Positions 34,001 through 41,999 of a stretch of 64,000 nucleotides of DNA are shown here, one piece after another. This stretch comes from Symbiodinium natans. Lineage: Eukaryota > Sar > Dinophyceae > Suessiales > Symbiodiniaceae. Location: assembly GCA_905221605.1 (NCBI GenBank), contig CAJNDS010002636.1:180001-244000 (forward strand), written 5' to 3'. The notes under the pieces were generated by a model. It ran no database searches, was not told the origin of the DNA, and was given only the letters and a program-made list of their open reading frames with translations. The translations under genes and the position numbers were made by a program. The first letter of the stretch is position 1; each line of letters starts with the position of its first letter.

Positions 34001-34190
34001 CCTGACACCCTAAACCTTGCTGTTGACTCCCTAAACCCTAAACCCTAAACCCTAAACCCTAAACCCTAAAACCCTAAACCCTAAACCCTAAACCCTAAAA
34101 CCCATGACACCTCGAAACCCAGAGATTCAGTCGACCCGAAAGGTCCTCGATCTCCGCATCGGCGGCTGTGAGGTCGCCATCGTCCGCCAT
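28095..34190 (-). CDS. PABPN1: Nuclear poly(A)-binding protein, PABPN1/Pab2-like (11 exons)
   Basis: PABPN1 binds poly(A) tails in the nucleus and stimulates polyadenylation. Exons: 34190-34149, 33817-33782, 33534-33492, 32656-32623, 31676-31640, 30817-30789, 30344-30293, 30047-30007, 29775-29727, 28546-28486, 28231-28095. They sum to 561 nt (186 aa plus stop) with every junction in phase. Order of parts: acidic start (MADDGDLTAADAEI); coiled coil (EMQKKVAEMEEE then AEKLKKLTDSVDE); one RRM with RNP2 YVGSVDWGATPE, ELQEHFKTCG, INRITILVDKFTGHPK, RNP1 GRAYIEFGDEQSV, SLFRGRQLK; then VIQKRTNIPGFN and a GKGKG tail. This matches PABPN1 throughout. The ATG has a purine at -3 (CACCATGG). Donors in order are GA, GC, GA, GT, GA, GT, GT, GC, GC, GA; every acceptor is AG|G. 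Nearly all introns carry telomeric arrays or small elements. Exon 11 runs into telomere-like DNA, so the true C-terminus may instead lie in exons near 27.3 and 26.2 kb. Confidence 0.85.
28272..28441. mobile_element. Tandem dispersed element in PABPN1 intron 10
   Basis: Two copies of CCCCAAATACTAGAATCCTT..GGATACCCCC side by side, bounded by CCAAAATACGGGAACCCCCC and GGGTACCCCTATTTTCGGAA. Member of the TATTTTCGGAAACCCCC family. It occupies most of the 254-nt intron. Confidence 0.6.
28590..29680. repeat. Telomeric arrays and TA tract inside PABPN1 intron 9
   Basis: G-rich array 28590-28715; C-rich arrays 28908-28965, 29120-29162 and 29625-29678; and a (TA)n/ATAC tract at 29370-29482. All lie within the 1.2-kb intron between exons 29775-29727 and 28546-28486. 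Confidence 0.85.
31086..31222. mobile_element. MITE, TACTTGGAGGTTCATGG family (intron 5 of PABPN1)
   Basis: Ends TACTTCGAGGGTTCATGG and CCATGAACCTCCAAGTAG form the inverted repeat around about 100 bp of AT-rich DNA. Other members: 33072-33220, 35127-35220, 38295-38381, and an interrupted copy at 38653-38907. Confidence 0.7.
31505..31925. repeat. Opposed telomeric arrays around PABPN1 exon 5
   Basis: C-rich block 31505-31626 and G-rich block 31727-31925 flank the 37-nt exon 31676-31640. This is a clear case of a conserved coding microexon between two telomeric arrays of opposite orientation. Confidence 0.95.
32345..32578 (-). repeat. Telomeric array, CCCCTAAA and CCCTAAA units, with internal duplication
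   Basis: A segment containing CCCCCAAAAGCCTCAACCCA occurs twice (near 32424 and 32494) within runs of ACCCCTAA. It is in PABPN1 intron 4. A G-rich array of about 25 units occupies 32700-32888 in intron 3. Confidence 0.9.
33072..33220. mobile_element. MITE, TACTTGGAGGTTCATGG family (intron 3 of PABPN1)
   Basis: Near-intact inverted repeat ends TACTTGGAGGTTCATGGCAC and GTACCATGAACCTCCAAGTA, about 149 bp, AT-rich interior. The interior matches the 38774-38907 element (CTGTACTTA.AACCC, AAGCCCCTTA.GTGCCCTAAT). Confidence 0.8.
33355..33640 (+). repeat. Telomeric arrays flanking PABPN1 exon 3
   Basis: G-rich blocks 33355-33428 and 33565-33640 flank exon 33534-33492. A poly-G run at 33825-33847 lies 8 bp upstream of exon 2 on the sense strand (as poly-C), acting as part of the acceptor region. 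A C-rich array in intron 1 is at 34028-34105. Confidence 0.9.
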
Positions 34191-34235
34191 GGTGGAGGAG
34201 TCAGTCTGGGAAGAGCTCTAAAACCACTAATTGCT

Positions 34236-34323
34236 TAAGAACCCCCAAAAAATGTATTTAAAAAATCCTCCCTTATAAGAGCAACATAGGGATTAGTATT
34301 TTCTATTCTTTTGGGGTTCTTAG
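34236..34323. mobile_element. MITE-like element just upstream of the PABPN1 start
   Basis: Ends TAAGAACCCCCAAAAAA and TTTTGGGGTTCTTA are inverse; interior AT-rich with CTTATAAGAG. It lies 46 bp upstream of the proposed ATG at 34190, so it is in the 5' UTR or promoter region. Confidence 0.55.
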
Positions 34324-34844
34324 GCAAATTTAGTAGTCAAGCCCTAAACCCTGAGCCCTTTGGTAGCGTTTAAGGTCTTGTGCCCAGGGTTGAGTCTGGA
34401 GACTGCTCCTTGTATGGAGGAGCCCCTAGGCCCTAAGCCCTGTATCCTCTCTGCCCGTCTACGCTTGAAGGGGGAAGACGGGGCCTTTTGATTCAGGGCT
34501 GAAGGGCTTCGGGGTTTGTGGAGGGTTTAGGACTTCTGGGGAAGCGGACTTTCGGATCACTTTTTCTCTGGGGGGGGCGCCTAACCCTTGAGGCTCAAAA
34601 GGGATGCAGTGGGCCAAAAGCCACTTTGCTTTTGTAACTTGGAGATCCCCTAAGTCGGAGCTGCTGGCGTCATGGGTCGTGGGCTCACTATGGCTAATCC
34701 CTAAACCAACCCTAAACCCTAAACACTATGGCGAATGTTGACGGCTTTTGCATGACCTTCCGGGGCTTCTTGTGGGCTTTATGAGCTTCTGGTCGCGTTG
34801 CTTCTGGGCTCGTTTCGGGCATGGCTTGGGCCTATGGGACGGTT

Positions 34845-35018
34845 TTAGGGTTTTAGGGTTTAGGGTTTAGGGTTCAGGGTTTTGGGTTTAGGGTTTCGGG
34901 TTTAGGTCTTAGGGCTTAGGGCTTAGGGCTTAGGGCTTAGGGCTTCGGGTTTCAACGTTTCGGGTTTAGGGTTTAGGGTTCAGGGTTCAGGGTTTAGGGT
35001 TCAGGGTTTAGGGTTTAG
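34845..35018 (+). repeat. Degenerate telomeric array with GCTTAGG units
   Basis: TTTAGGG units interrupted by a homogeneous run of CTTAGGG (34905-34943). It is followed by a GC-rich segment (35020-35105) open on both strands: the minus frame reads ASNATWIGWFYVASHLAGDP; the plus frame reads VGGNVEPPDPGGIRSLAGKL. I cannot decide between them. Confidence 0.75.
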
Positions 35019-35126
35019 ATCAACTGGGTCCCCTGCCAGGTGGGAGGCAACGTAGAACCACCCGATCCAGGTGGCATTCGAAGCTTGGCTGGGAAGCTGC
35101 GGAGCCACGCAGAGCTTGCTTGCTTG

Positions 35127-35220
35127 ATACTCGGAGGCACAAATAAACATACTAGGGCACTTAGGAGGCTTGTAAGTAAGCTATGAGTACAGCGATAAAT
35201 TCACCATGAACCGCCAGGTA
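35127..35220. mobile_element. MITE, diverged TACTTGGAGGTTCATGG family copy
   Basis: Ends GATACTCGGAGGCAC and TTCACCATGAACCGCCAGGTA with an interior sharing AGGGCACTTAGGAGGCTTGTAAGT with relatives. Confidence 0.55.
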
Positions 35221-35229
35221 CCCCCGTAT

Positions 35230-35540
35230 TACGGCGCTTCCTGTGTGGGCTCTCTGAAAGCCCTCCCTCCCCATCCCTTCCTTTCTCCCTCCCTCCGAGG
35301 GCTCTCAGCCGCTCATGCAGCTTTCTGGCTTGTGGGCCCCGGCTGCCACGGCTTGAGGTTCTTGGGGTTCCCTCTTTCGTCTCCATCCTCATGAAGGGGC
35401 TTCAGCTGGCCTCTCATGCCAGAAGCCTCCGAGATCACAGCGGCTGCGCATCGCCTGGTCGTCGCCGCTCTCTGCCTTACAGCGCAAAGTGCTGGGAGTG
35501 CCGCTGCGAGCGTCCGGCGTCCTCTGGAGCCCATCATGAA
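35230..35540. other. GC-rich segment 3' of the GT61-like gene
   Basis: Open in several frames on both strands, including an Ala-rich plus frame (HRLVVAALCLTAQSAGSAAA). It may be 3' UTR of the minus-strand gene or an unrelated exon. No call. Confidence 0.25.
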
Positions 35541-35542
35541 GC

Positions 35543-38500
35543 TTATTGGAGGCTATCTCGCAGCGTCCGGCCTTGATGCTTCTGCACCAACTGGCGGATG
35601 TGCTCCATGGTGGCAAGGGATGTGGTCAGGTTCAGCACCATGTGATCGTAGACTTTGCTTGCGAAGGTGTCTTCCAGCACATAGAGACCAGGGCTCTCGG
35701 AATCCAGAACTTCCCCAGCGACGCAGTCGATCTTGAGGGCCAGCTCTTCGCGAGGGATCTGGAGGCTATCCGAGTGCCTCACGCTCGCCAGGAGGGCCCA
35801 GCCGCGGCCATCGGAACTCACGGGAACGGCCACTTCGCAGTCGGCGTGCCACTCGGCACACCGCCTCAACGCCTCGCCCAAACCTCCCCACAACACCTCC
35901 AGCATCCAAGGGCTCTCCAGGACTCGGCCAACTCTGGCCGCCTCCTTCGCAGAGCTTAGGCTCTCCTTCGGCGGCCGAAAGGCGCAGAGGAACTCCCGAT
36001 GAAGCAGCACGAGGTCGAAGTTGGCCAACCTGCTGATGGGATGGACCTGCGCCGGCAGCTTCATGGAAGCAAAGCGGGTCTCGGCCAGGGCCTCGCGCTT
36101 CACGTTGGGCGGCAAGGGCAGGCAGCTGTCATGCTCAATCCTATACTCCCCTTAGAACCCTAACAATAATTTGTGTTTTATCCTCTTGGGTTTTATATAA
36201 ACAATTTTCTTAAAAATAATTCCCAAGGGGGATATAGAATCCGCTGCACCTCAAGGCCCGACAGCCGGAGGGATCTGAAAAAGAAGGTGGCATGCCAGTG
36301 GGTCTCGAGGACCTCGCAGCCCAAGACCAGGACCAGCCCACCCTCGTGCATGAGAAGCAGCTGGGAGAGCTGGCCTCCGTAACCTCCGATGTACACCTTT
36401 GCCGCCGAGAGAGACCTCAAGGGTGGGAGTGCAGCCGCACACACGCGGCCATCGCAGAGACACACAGAGATTGGTGTGCAGAGCCTAAAGGTTTTTGGAG
36501 GCCCTAAACCCTAACCCTAAAGCCTAAAGCCTAAACCCTAAACCCTAAGTTTGGGATGGCTTTGGAGGGTGTTTGGGGAGTCTTGGGGTCAAGGTGGAGT
36601 TCGAACTCAGCTGATACCTCACAGTGCTCACCCAGCTCTTGCCCACGAAGCTAAAGAGCGTGGCACCAACGAACTTGGCCAACTCCTACAATAGGGCACT
36701 ACAAGTCCTTGCAAGCGATATTAGGGCATTCTGTGCGAGATTCTCTTATTCCTCTTCCTACTTCAACTCGGACGAAAAGAGGATGGAAGCCTGACCAAGC
36801 CCTCTCGGGCCCAGGGTCCTCTGCATTCGCAGAGGTCCGGCGAGTGGCCCCGGGCCGTGCATCCAGCAGCACCTCGGCTGGCTCCGAACCGTCCCGGAGT
36901 TCAGTGGGCTCCCTGGGAAACTGCGCGGGCCGCGTGGTGAGGTGGTAGTGCGCGCGGAGTTGCCGAAACATGGTCCCGGGAGAGTAGAATGGCCAGGGCT
37001 TTCCGGGTCTGGCTCCCAGCAACTCCTCGAAGCCACCCGTCCGCAGCCGCGGGTGGGCGCTGAGGATCACGGACTCAAAGCAGTACACCTCGTCCACGCC
37101 CATGAAGATGGTGGGAGACTCAAACACCGTCGACACGAAGTCTTCTTGAAACCGCTTGACACCGGCAGCACCCAAGCTGGAGTGCAAGTTGGCCACGGTG
37201 CGCTGGACCCGAAATTCCGGAAGGTTCTGGTTGACGACTTGTGCCACCACATCAATCAGCATGTCGTCCAGAAGAAAATGCCCGATGTTCGCCTTGGGTA
37301 GCCCAGTAGCCGCATGATGATATGGGTACCCCTTTTTTAGTTGATTAACTTTATAAGGGAACCCAGAACCAAAAAAACAATTGATAATCACGATAAGAAA
37401 ATAATCATCATAATAATAGTCATCATCAAAATAATAATCACAATAATAATCATGATAATAAGAATAAGAAGAATAATAATAATGATAATGATAATAATAA
37501 CTCAACAGTAAAGTAAGCAAACGGCACCACTGGGCGACCAGGTCGCGCAGTCGGGGCAGCGCTGGCTCGGGGAGTGGCCGTCGTGGACAAAGCGGCTGAG
37601 TCCGAGCCAATGCTCGTCGGCAGTCCTCCAGACTTCTGCAAACTCCTCAGCAGAACTCAGAGCTGAAGAGAGCTGAAGAGAGCTGAAGAGAGCTGAAGAG
37701 AGCTGAAGAGAGCTGAAGAGAGCTGAAAACAGATGGAGGGGCTCTTTTTGGGATGTCCCTTGGGGTTTTCTCCCGACTCTCTCTCTTTTGACCCCCGAGC
37801 TCTCTCTCCTCGGCCGTGAGATTCCGTGCCACGAAGCGGTGGGCCGGGTGGAAGAGTCCGGTCTCCGCCAGCTGATGGAAGACGACTTCGATGCGCCGTC
37901 CCGTGAGGATCGCAGCCGGCACGAAGGGGCTGTGGAAATCCGTGGCGGAGGTGCGATCGCGGAGGCACACGCCCCTCAGCTCCAGAATCGACCTCTGCAG
38001 CTCCCCAGCTCCCTGAAAAATCCGGCGCGCCTCGCTCTTATGCGGCGCGGGAGGCGCTCGGAACCTCTGAGCCTCGGCGCCTCGGCAGAGGTCCCGCGCC
38101 TCGCTGCAGAGGGTCTCCAGGGCTCCCGCCTCGCCTGCTTCCAGGACTCGGGGGACTTCGCCCAGCAGCTGGTTCCAGGAGTCGACCAAGGTGGCCTTTT
38201 TTAAAGTGTTTTTTTTTTTTGAGGGCTCTGAGGCTCGAAGATGGCTCGCATCATGGGGGGGGGTTTGGGAGGTTTTTTGGGGAGTCAGAAGTCTTAAGTA
38301 GGGTCAGAGGTACAGTAACTATACTCCTAGCCCTAGGGAACTTATAACCTGACGTGTAACTACCCATGAACCTCCGAGTACCCGCAATGCCTTTGGGCCA
38401 AGTTGCGTAGTGCTCCCTGAGGAGGACTTGCCGCTGCCCTCGGAGGGCCCGGAGCTCCCGCTGCACTTGGCGCTCCCTCCTCTTGGCCTGTTTGGAGGGC

Positions 38501-38969
38501 TAAACCCTAAACCCTAAACCCTAAACCCTAAGCCCTAAACCCTAAACCCTAAACCCTAAACCCTAAACCCATACATCGGAACCCCCTGGGATGGCCTCGG
38601 CCTCCTTCTTCGCCAAGGCCGCGGAGGCCTCGAGGACATGCTCCCTTGCACCTACTTGGAGGTTTAGGGTTTAGGGTTTAGGATTTAGGGTTTAGGGTTT
38701 AGGGTTTAGGGTTTAGGGTTTACGGTTTAGGGTTTCGGGTTTAGGGTTTAGGGTTTAGGGTTTAGGGTTTAAGTTCATGGTACTTATTCACCAATTATAA
38801 CTGTACTTATGACCCACTTATAAGCCCCTTAAGTGCCCTAATATGGTTACAAGTATCGTTACAAGTACAGCTATAGTTGGTTCATAAGTACCATGAACCT
38901 CCAAGTAAGGGCACCGTTTTCACCCCTGTGTGATAATACGGGGTACCCGCCCCCCCCCCCCCCCCTTTT

Positions 38970-39000
<31 letters not shown>

Positions 39001-39596
39001 GGGGGGGTGTTTTTTTAGGGGGGGGGGGTGTTTTATACTTCATAAAAGGGAACCTGGAAACAATAAAAAATTGGACAGAACAAAAAAAAAAACAGGGTAA
39101 CACTGGCTAGCAAGGCACTGGAGGAGCCGGCGTCGGAGAGGTCCCAGGTGATGAAGTCCACGGCCGGGCCTTGAGCCAACAGAACGCCCGACACCGCGGC
39201 GAATCCCGGAACTTCGGCCTCCCAGGAGGAGATGTCCAGCATCTCCACGCAGCGAGGTTCGCGCGTGGCCATGAGGCAGATGAGGTACGCCACTGCCGGC
39301 ACATGCTCTTCGGAGCACGTGCCTGGCATGCAGGCGCGGAGGCTGGGGATGCTGGAGTTGGCGCTCTGCGCCGCCCATTCTTCGAACGTCGCTTGGACGT
39401 CAGCCTGGTAAAACTTCAGCGAGACCTCAAAAACCGAAGAGAGAAATACGTTACACTTGGGCAACATGCGAATGCGTGGTCTCGTCGCCGATGCAACCAA
39501 CATCTGCTCCGTACAGTCATCGCCAGCCACGCCGTAAAGGAGCAGCAGAAACAAGCGCAAGGAAGGCCAGGCCATTCTGCCCGTCAGAGGGGTCAT
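35543..39596 (-). CDS. GT61-family-like glycosyltransferase, secretory pathway (9 exons)
   Basis: Exons: 39596-39104, 38651-38596, 38487-38386, 38195-37809, 37645-37526, 37292-36819, 36685-36630, 36415-36242, 36140-35543. They total 2460 nt (819 aa plus stop), in phase throughout. Residues 1-164 carry a hydrophobic start (WPSLRLFLLLLYGVAG), likely a signal peptide or anchor, then a Cys-containing region (ACMPGTCSEEHV) resembling NRF-type N-terminal domains. Residues 165-217 are a Lys/Glu/Arg coiled coil. From about 240 the pattern fits GT61 (DUF563) transferases: ELRGVCLRD, NIGHFLLDDML, VLLDARPGATRR, VYIGGYGGQLSQLL, HWHATFF and an end like IEHDSCLPLPPNV. GT61 enzymes move xylose, GlcNAc or similar sugars in the ER/Golgi; the substrate here is unknown. 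The last 190 residues are not recognised. Donors are GT, GC, GC, GA, GC, GA, GA, GA. The start could also be the ATG at 39575. Family call moderate; exon model strong. Confidence 0.7.
36141..36240 (-). mobile_element. Introner (CTATA-ended element) forming GT61 intron 8
   Basis: On the sense strand the element starts CTATATCCCCCTTGGGAA and ends TCTAAGGGGAGTATAG, forming an inverted repeat. It is flanked by a 4-bp duplication GATT/GATT. The upstream GATT supplies a GA donor and the element supplies TATAG|G, so removing one repeat plus the element restores the reading frame (CGG ATT GAG). Interior AT-rich, no ORF. Confidence 0.85.
37396..37505. repeat. AAT/ATC-rich microsatellite in GT61 intron 5
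   Basis: (ATAATA)n with CATs. The Tyr-rich minus frame through it joins two exons only by accident; the intron begins at 37525 with a GC donor and ends at 37293. Confidence 0.75.
37657..37727. repeat. 10-bp tandem repeat in GT61 intron 4
   Basis: Seven copies of AGCTGAAGAG on the plus strand. On the sense strand each unit reads CTCTTCAGCT, that is, a short pyrimidine tract followed by CAG. The real acceptor (GCTGAG|G) lies 12 bp further downstream. Confidence 0.85.
38295..38381. mobile_element. MITE, TACTTGGAGGTTCATGG family, at the start of GT61 intron 3
   Basis: On the sense strand the exon end GGCATT is followed by GCGGG and then TACTCGGAGGTTCATGG; the other end reads ACCTCTGACCCTACTTA. 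Diverged but recognisable. Confidence 0.55.
38500..38572 (-). repeat. Telomeric array inside GT61 intron 2
   Basis: About ten CCCTAAA units. On the sense strand they run TTTAGGG through most of the 108-nt intron between exons 38651-38596 and 38487-38386. Confidence 0.95.
38653..38907. mobile_element. MITE interrupted by a telomeric array (GT61 intron 1)
   Basis: Left terminal repeat TACTTGGAGGTT is cut off from its continuation TTCATGGTACTTATTCACCA by a TTTAGGG array at about 38663-38772. The right end GGTACCATGAACCTCCAAGTA is intact. Removing the array restores a 145-bp member of the family matching 33072-33220. The MITE terminus also provides the TAG|G acceptor for exon 2. Confidence 0.8.
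38950..39030. repeat. Homopolymer cluster C-T-G
   Basis: A C run of about 17, then a T run of about 13, then about 28 G, then T and G runs. It lies in GT61 intron 1. Assembly accuracy here is doubtful. Confidence 0.7.
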
Positions 39597-40140
39597 GGCA
39601 CTGTTAGCAGCTTCAGCACGAGTGCAAACTTGCCTGGAGCCCAGAGAGAAACTGCGGGACATCGAAGCCGAGACGCGCAAAGTCCCGGCCCGCCATGCGC
39701 GCCTGGCTTCTAAGCCCAAACATGAAGAACCTTCTTAAGTTTGGGTTTTTTTCTGAAGGCTTGTGGCTTTTAAGGCCAAGTCAAGCAACTAGTGTTTCTC
39801 TCAGCTGAGCATGCAGTGTAGGGTTTCGGGCTCGGGGCTCAGGGTTTAAAGGGTTTATAGGGTTCAGGCATGTTTAGGCTATAGGGCAATGGGGCTCACT
39901 GTTCAGGGCTTCGGGCTTATGAAGCCTTAGCATGTGTGGGGTTGCGGGGGGGGGGGGGGGTTCTCAGCGATATGCAAAAACTCGAGACCTGTGATTTCTC
40001 CCCCGCAATAACGCGCGGGCTCCGCTCTTTGAGGGCGCAGGTGTCTTCAAAGGGACTCCACGACCTGCGGCGCTCAGCAAAACATGGCAAAACAAAAGGC
40101 TCTCCTCGAAGGTTGAAGCATGAGGGCTAAGCGCTACAGG

Positions 40141-41921
40141 CTACAGCCTCGCCGGCACGTCCTGCGTCTGCCGCATGGCCTGGCGGATCGCGAAGTCCGC
40201 CATGATCTCCTCGCTGCCCCCCAAGATGGCCTGGAACTTGAAGCTCCTCTGGAACTTCTCGACGATGAAGCCCATGCCAGAGGAGGTGATGGCCCGGCCC
40301 CCGAAGATCTGGCAGGCGTTGTCGCTGACGATGGTGGCCACGCGCGTCTGCTTGTACTTGAGCAGGGCGATGGGCCCGGCAAGGTGCCGGTTGATGTCCT
40401 TGGTGCTCATGTTGTTCATCTGGTACGTCAGGTCTTCCAACAGGCTGTGCACCGACTCAATGTTTGCCGCCATCTCGGCGAGCTTGTAGCGGATCACGGG
40501 CTGCTGGATCAGCGCCTTCCCGAAGACCTTGCGGGACAGGGCCCACCTCATGCACTCGTCCAGGACCATGCGCGAGTGGCGATTGCCGCAGACCACCATG
40601 CCCCAACGCTCGAAGTTGAAGTTGGCCATGGTCTGTAAGAAGCCCATGCCCGGCTTGCCGATGAGGTTCCTGGCTGTATAGCGAGCCCAATCTATCAGGC
40701 ACCCTTAGTTACAAGAAGGGAGGCACAGTTGTATCAGATAAGTCTTCTTGCCGATGAGGTTCTCGGGCGGCACGATGTTCTTGTAGATCTCCACGTAGGC
40801 AGTCGCGGCTGCCGGCGAGTAGGAGGTCTTGATTGGCTTCGTCGAGAGTGTCGAGCCATCGCCACGCTCCAGGAGCAGCATACATGGCCCCTGCTTTTCG
40901 GTCCGCACCAGCGTCGTGAAGTAGTCGGCCACCATGCCACCTGTGATCCACTTCTTAACGCCGTTGACCTGCCAAGAGCCATCTGTGGCCATCTCTGCCG
41001 TTGTACGAATCTGGGCCACGTCGCTGCCGGCGTAGGGCTCGGAGATGGCCAAGCAGATGCGCCTCTCACCTTTGATGATCGGCACGGCGTACTTTTCAAT
41101 CATCTCCTTCGTGCCGAACTTCAGCAGTGGCGGGAGGCCGATGGAGACGCCTCCCAGGAGGCCGTCGCTGACACCGTAGCAGCCATTCACGCCGCGCCGC
41201 ACCTCCTCATTCAGCACCAGCGCATGGAAGTAGTCCCACTCCTGGGCGCCGATGCCGCCCGGCAGCGAGATGCCGTGGCGCGCGAAGAGCTCCGCCGCGC
41301 CCTCCTCGCCCGCCACGAGCCCGGCGAAGATGCCCGATTTTCCAACCAGGGCATCGATCTCCCTGGTGGGCAAAGTGCCGTTGTCATCCCATTCCTTGCA
41401 GTGAGGCTTGATCTCCTTATCCATGAACTCGCGCACTGCCGCCCGCAACTTCTTGTGAGACTCCTTGTAGTAGGGTGAGAACTTACGCCAAGTTCCCATG
41501 GCCTCGCCATACGGGATCTGGGCTGCTGAAGCTGCCGAAGATGCCGAAGCCCGACCCTTCTTCTCGGGAGCGGAGACCACGCCGATCTTGAGGCGCGCGT
41601 ACTTGGGCTCCTTGAGCACCGCGGCCCGGTGCAGGCCGAAGAAGAGCCTACACTCCCCTTAGAACCCTACAAAAAATTAGTATTATTCATAAATATCCTC
41701 TTGGGTTTTATATGAAAAAAATGGAAAAAAACTCCCAAGGGGGGATACAGGAGCTCGGTGGCGTCCTTTCCGGCGACGGTGGGGTCCAAGAGCGGCGGCA
41801 AACCACCCGGGTGCAGCGACCCGAACTTGGAGAGGTCGTAGACGTCCCCGTCGATGACCATCCACAAGTCACCCTCCCAGCAGTGCTTTGCCACCTCCTC
41901 CGGCGTGAAGGTCGCCGCCAT
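40141..41921 (-). CDS. Cytochrome b5-acyl-CoA dehydrogenase fusion (3 exons)
   Basis: Flavoenzyme predicted to oxidise acyl-CoA at C2-C3, fused to an N-terminal haem domain. Exons 41921-41755, 41647-40763 and 40669-40141 sum to 1581 nt (526 aa plus stop) in phase. Residues 1-70 form a cytochrome b5 domain with SLHPGG (His37) and a second haem His in GLHRAA (His62); intron 1 falls between the two ligands. The ACAD part has AISEPYAGSD near 256-265, then WQVNGVKKWITGG and a C-terminal QIFGGRAITSSGMG and GGSEEIMADFAIRQ. The catalytic Glu of medium-chain enzymes (EGT) is replaced by Gly in GGSEE, as in ACADs that place the base elsewhere. Similar fusions are known from fungi and other eukaryotes. 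Cell location is not evident: no signal peptide seen. The minus-strand reading is certain; plus-strand frames here are shadows. Confidence 0.9.
40670..40762 (-). other. ACAD intron 2 with 16-bp flanking duplication
   Basis: GAACCTCATCGGCAAG occurs at both intron edges (40762-40747 and 40669-40654 on the sense strand). The intron starts with GA of the first copy and ends CCAG just before the second. Removing it leaves one copy encoding ENLIGK, giving PPENLIGKPGMG as expected for the family. Confidence 0.85.
41648..41750 (-). mobile_element. Introner (CTATA-ended element) forming ACAD intron 1
   Basis: Sense-strand ends CTGTATCCCCCCTTGGGAG and TCTAAGGGGAGTGTAG form the inverted repeat, flanked by the 4-bp duplication GCTC. 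The upstream copy gives a GC donor; the element supplies TGTAG|G. Excision restores GAG CTC TTC TTC GGC. Same family as 36141-36240, 50594-50720 and 63476-63583. Confidence 0.88.
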
Positions 41922-41999
41922 GGCGCAAAATCCGCGGAGGGCCGCAGGACTCACGAGGTCAAGAAGCCAAAGAGCACATGGTACAGTATGCCGCTCAGG

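Noticed and set aside
36699-37610. Single 303-codon minus frame with a Tyr-rich stretch
   Set aside because: It reads through an intron: the Tyr run is the AAT microsatellite at 37396-37505, and the two ends belong to GT61 exons 5 and 6, exon 5 being used in a different frame.
40120-41478. Long plus-strand frames of 172 and 249 codons
   Set aside because: They are antisense shadows of the GC-rich acyl-CoA dehydrogenase exons, which have clear family motifs on the minus strand.
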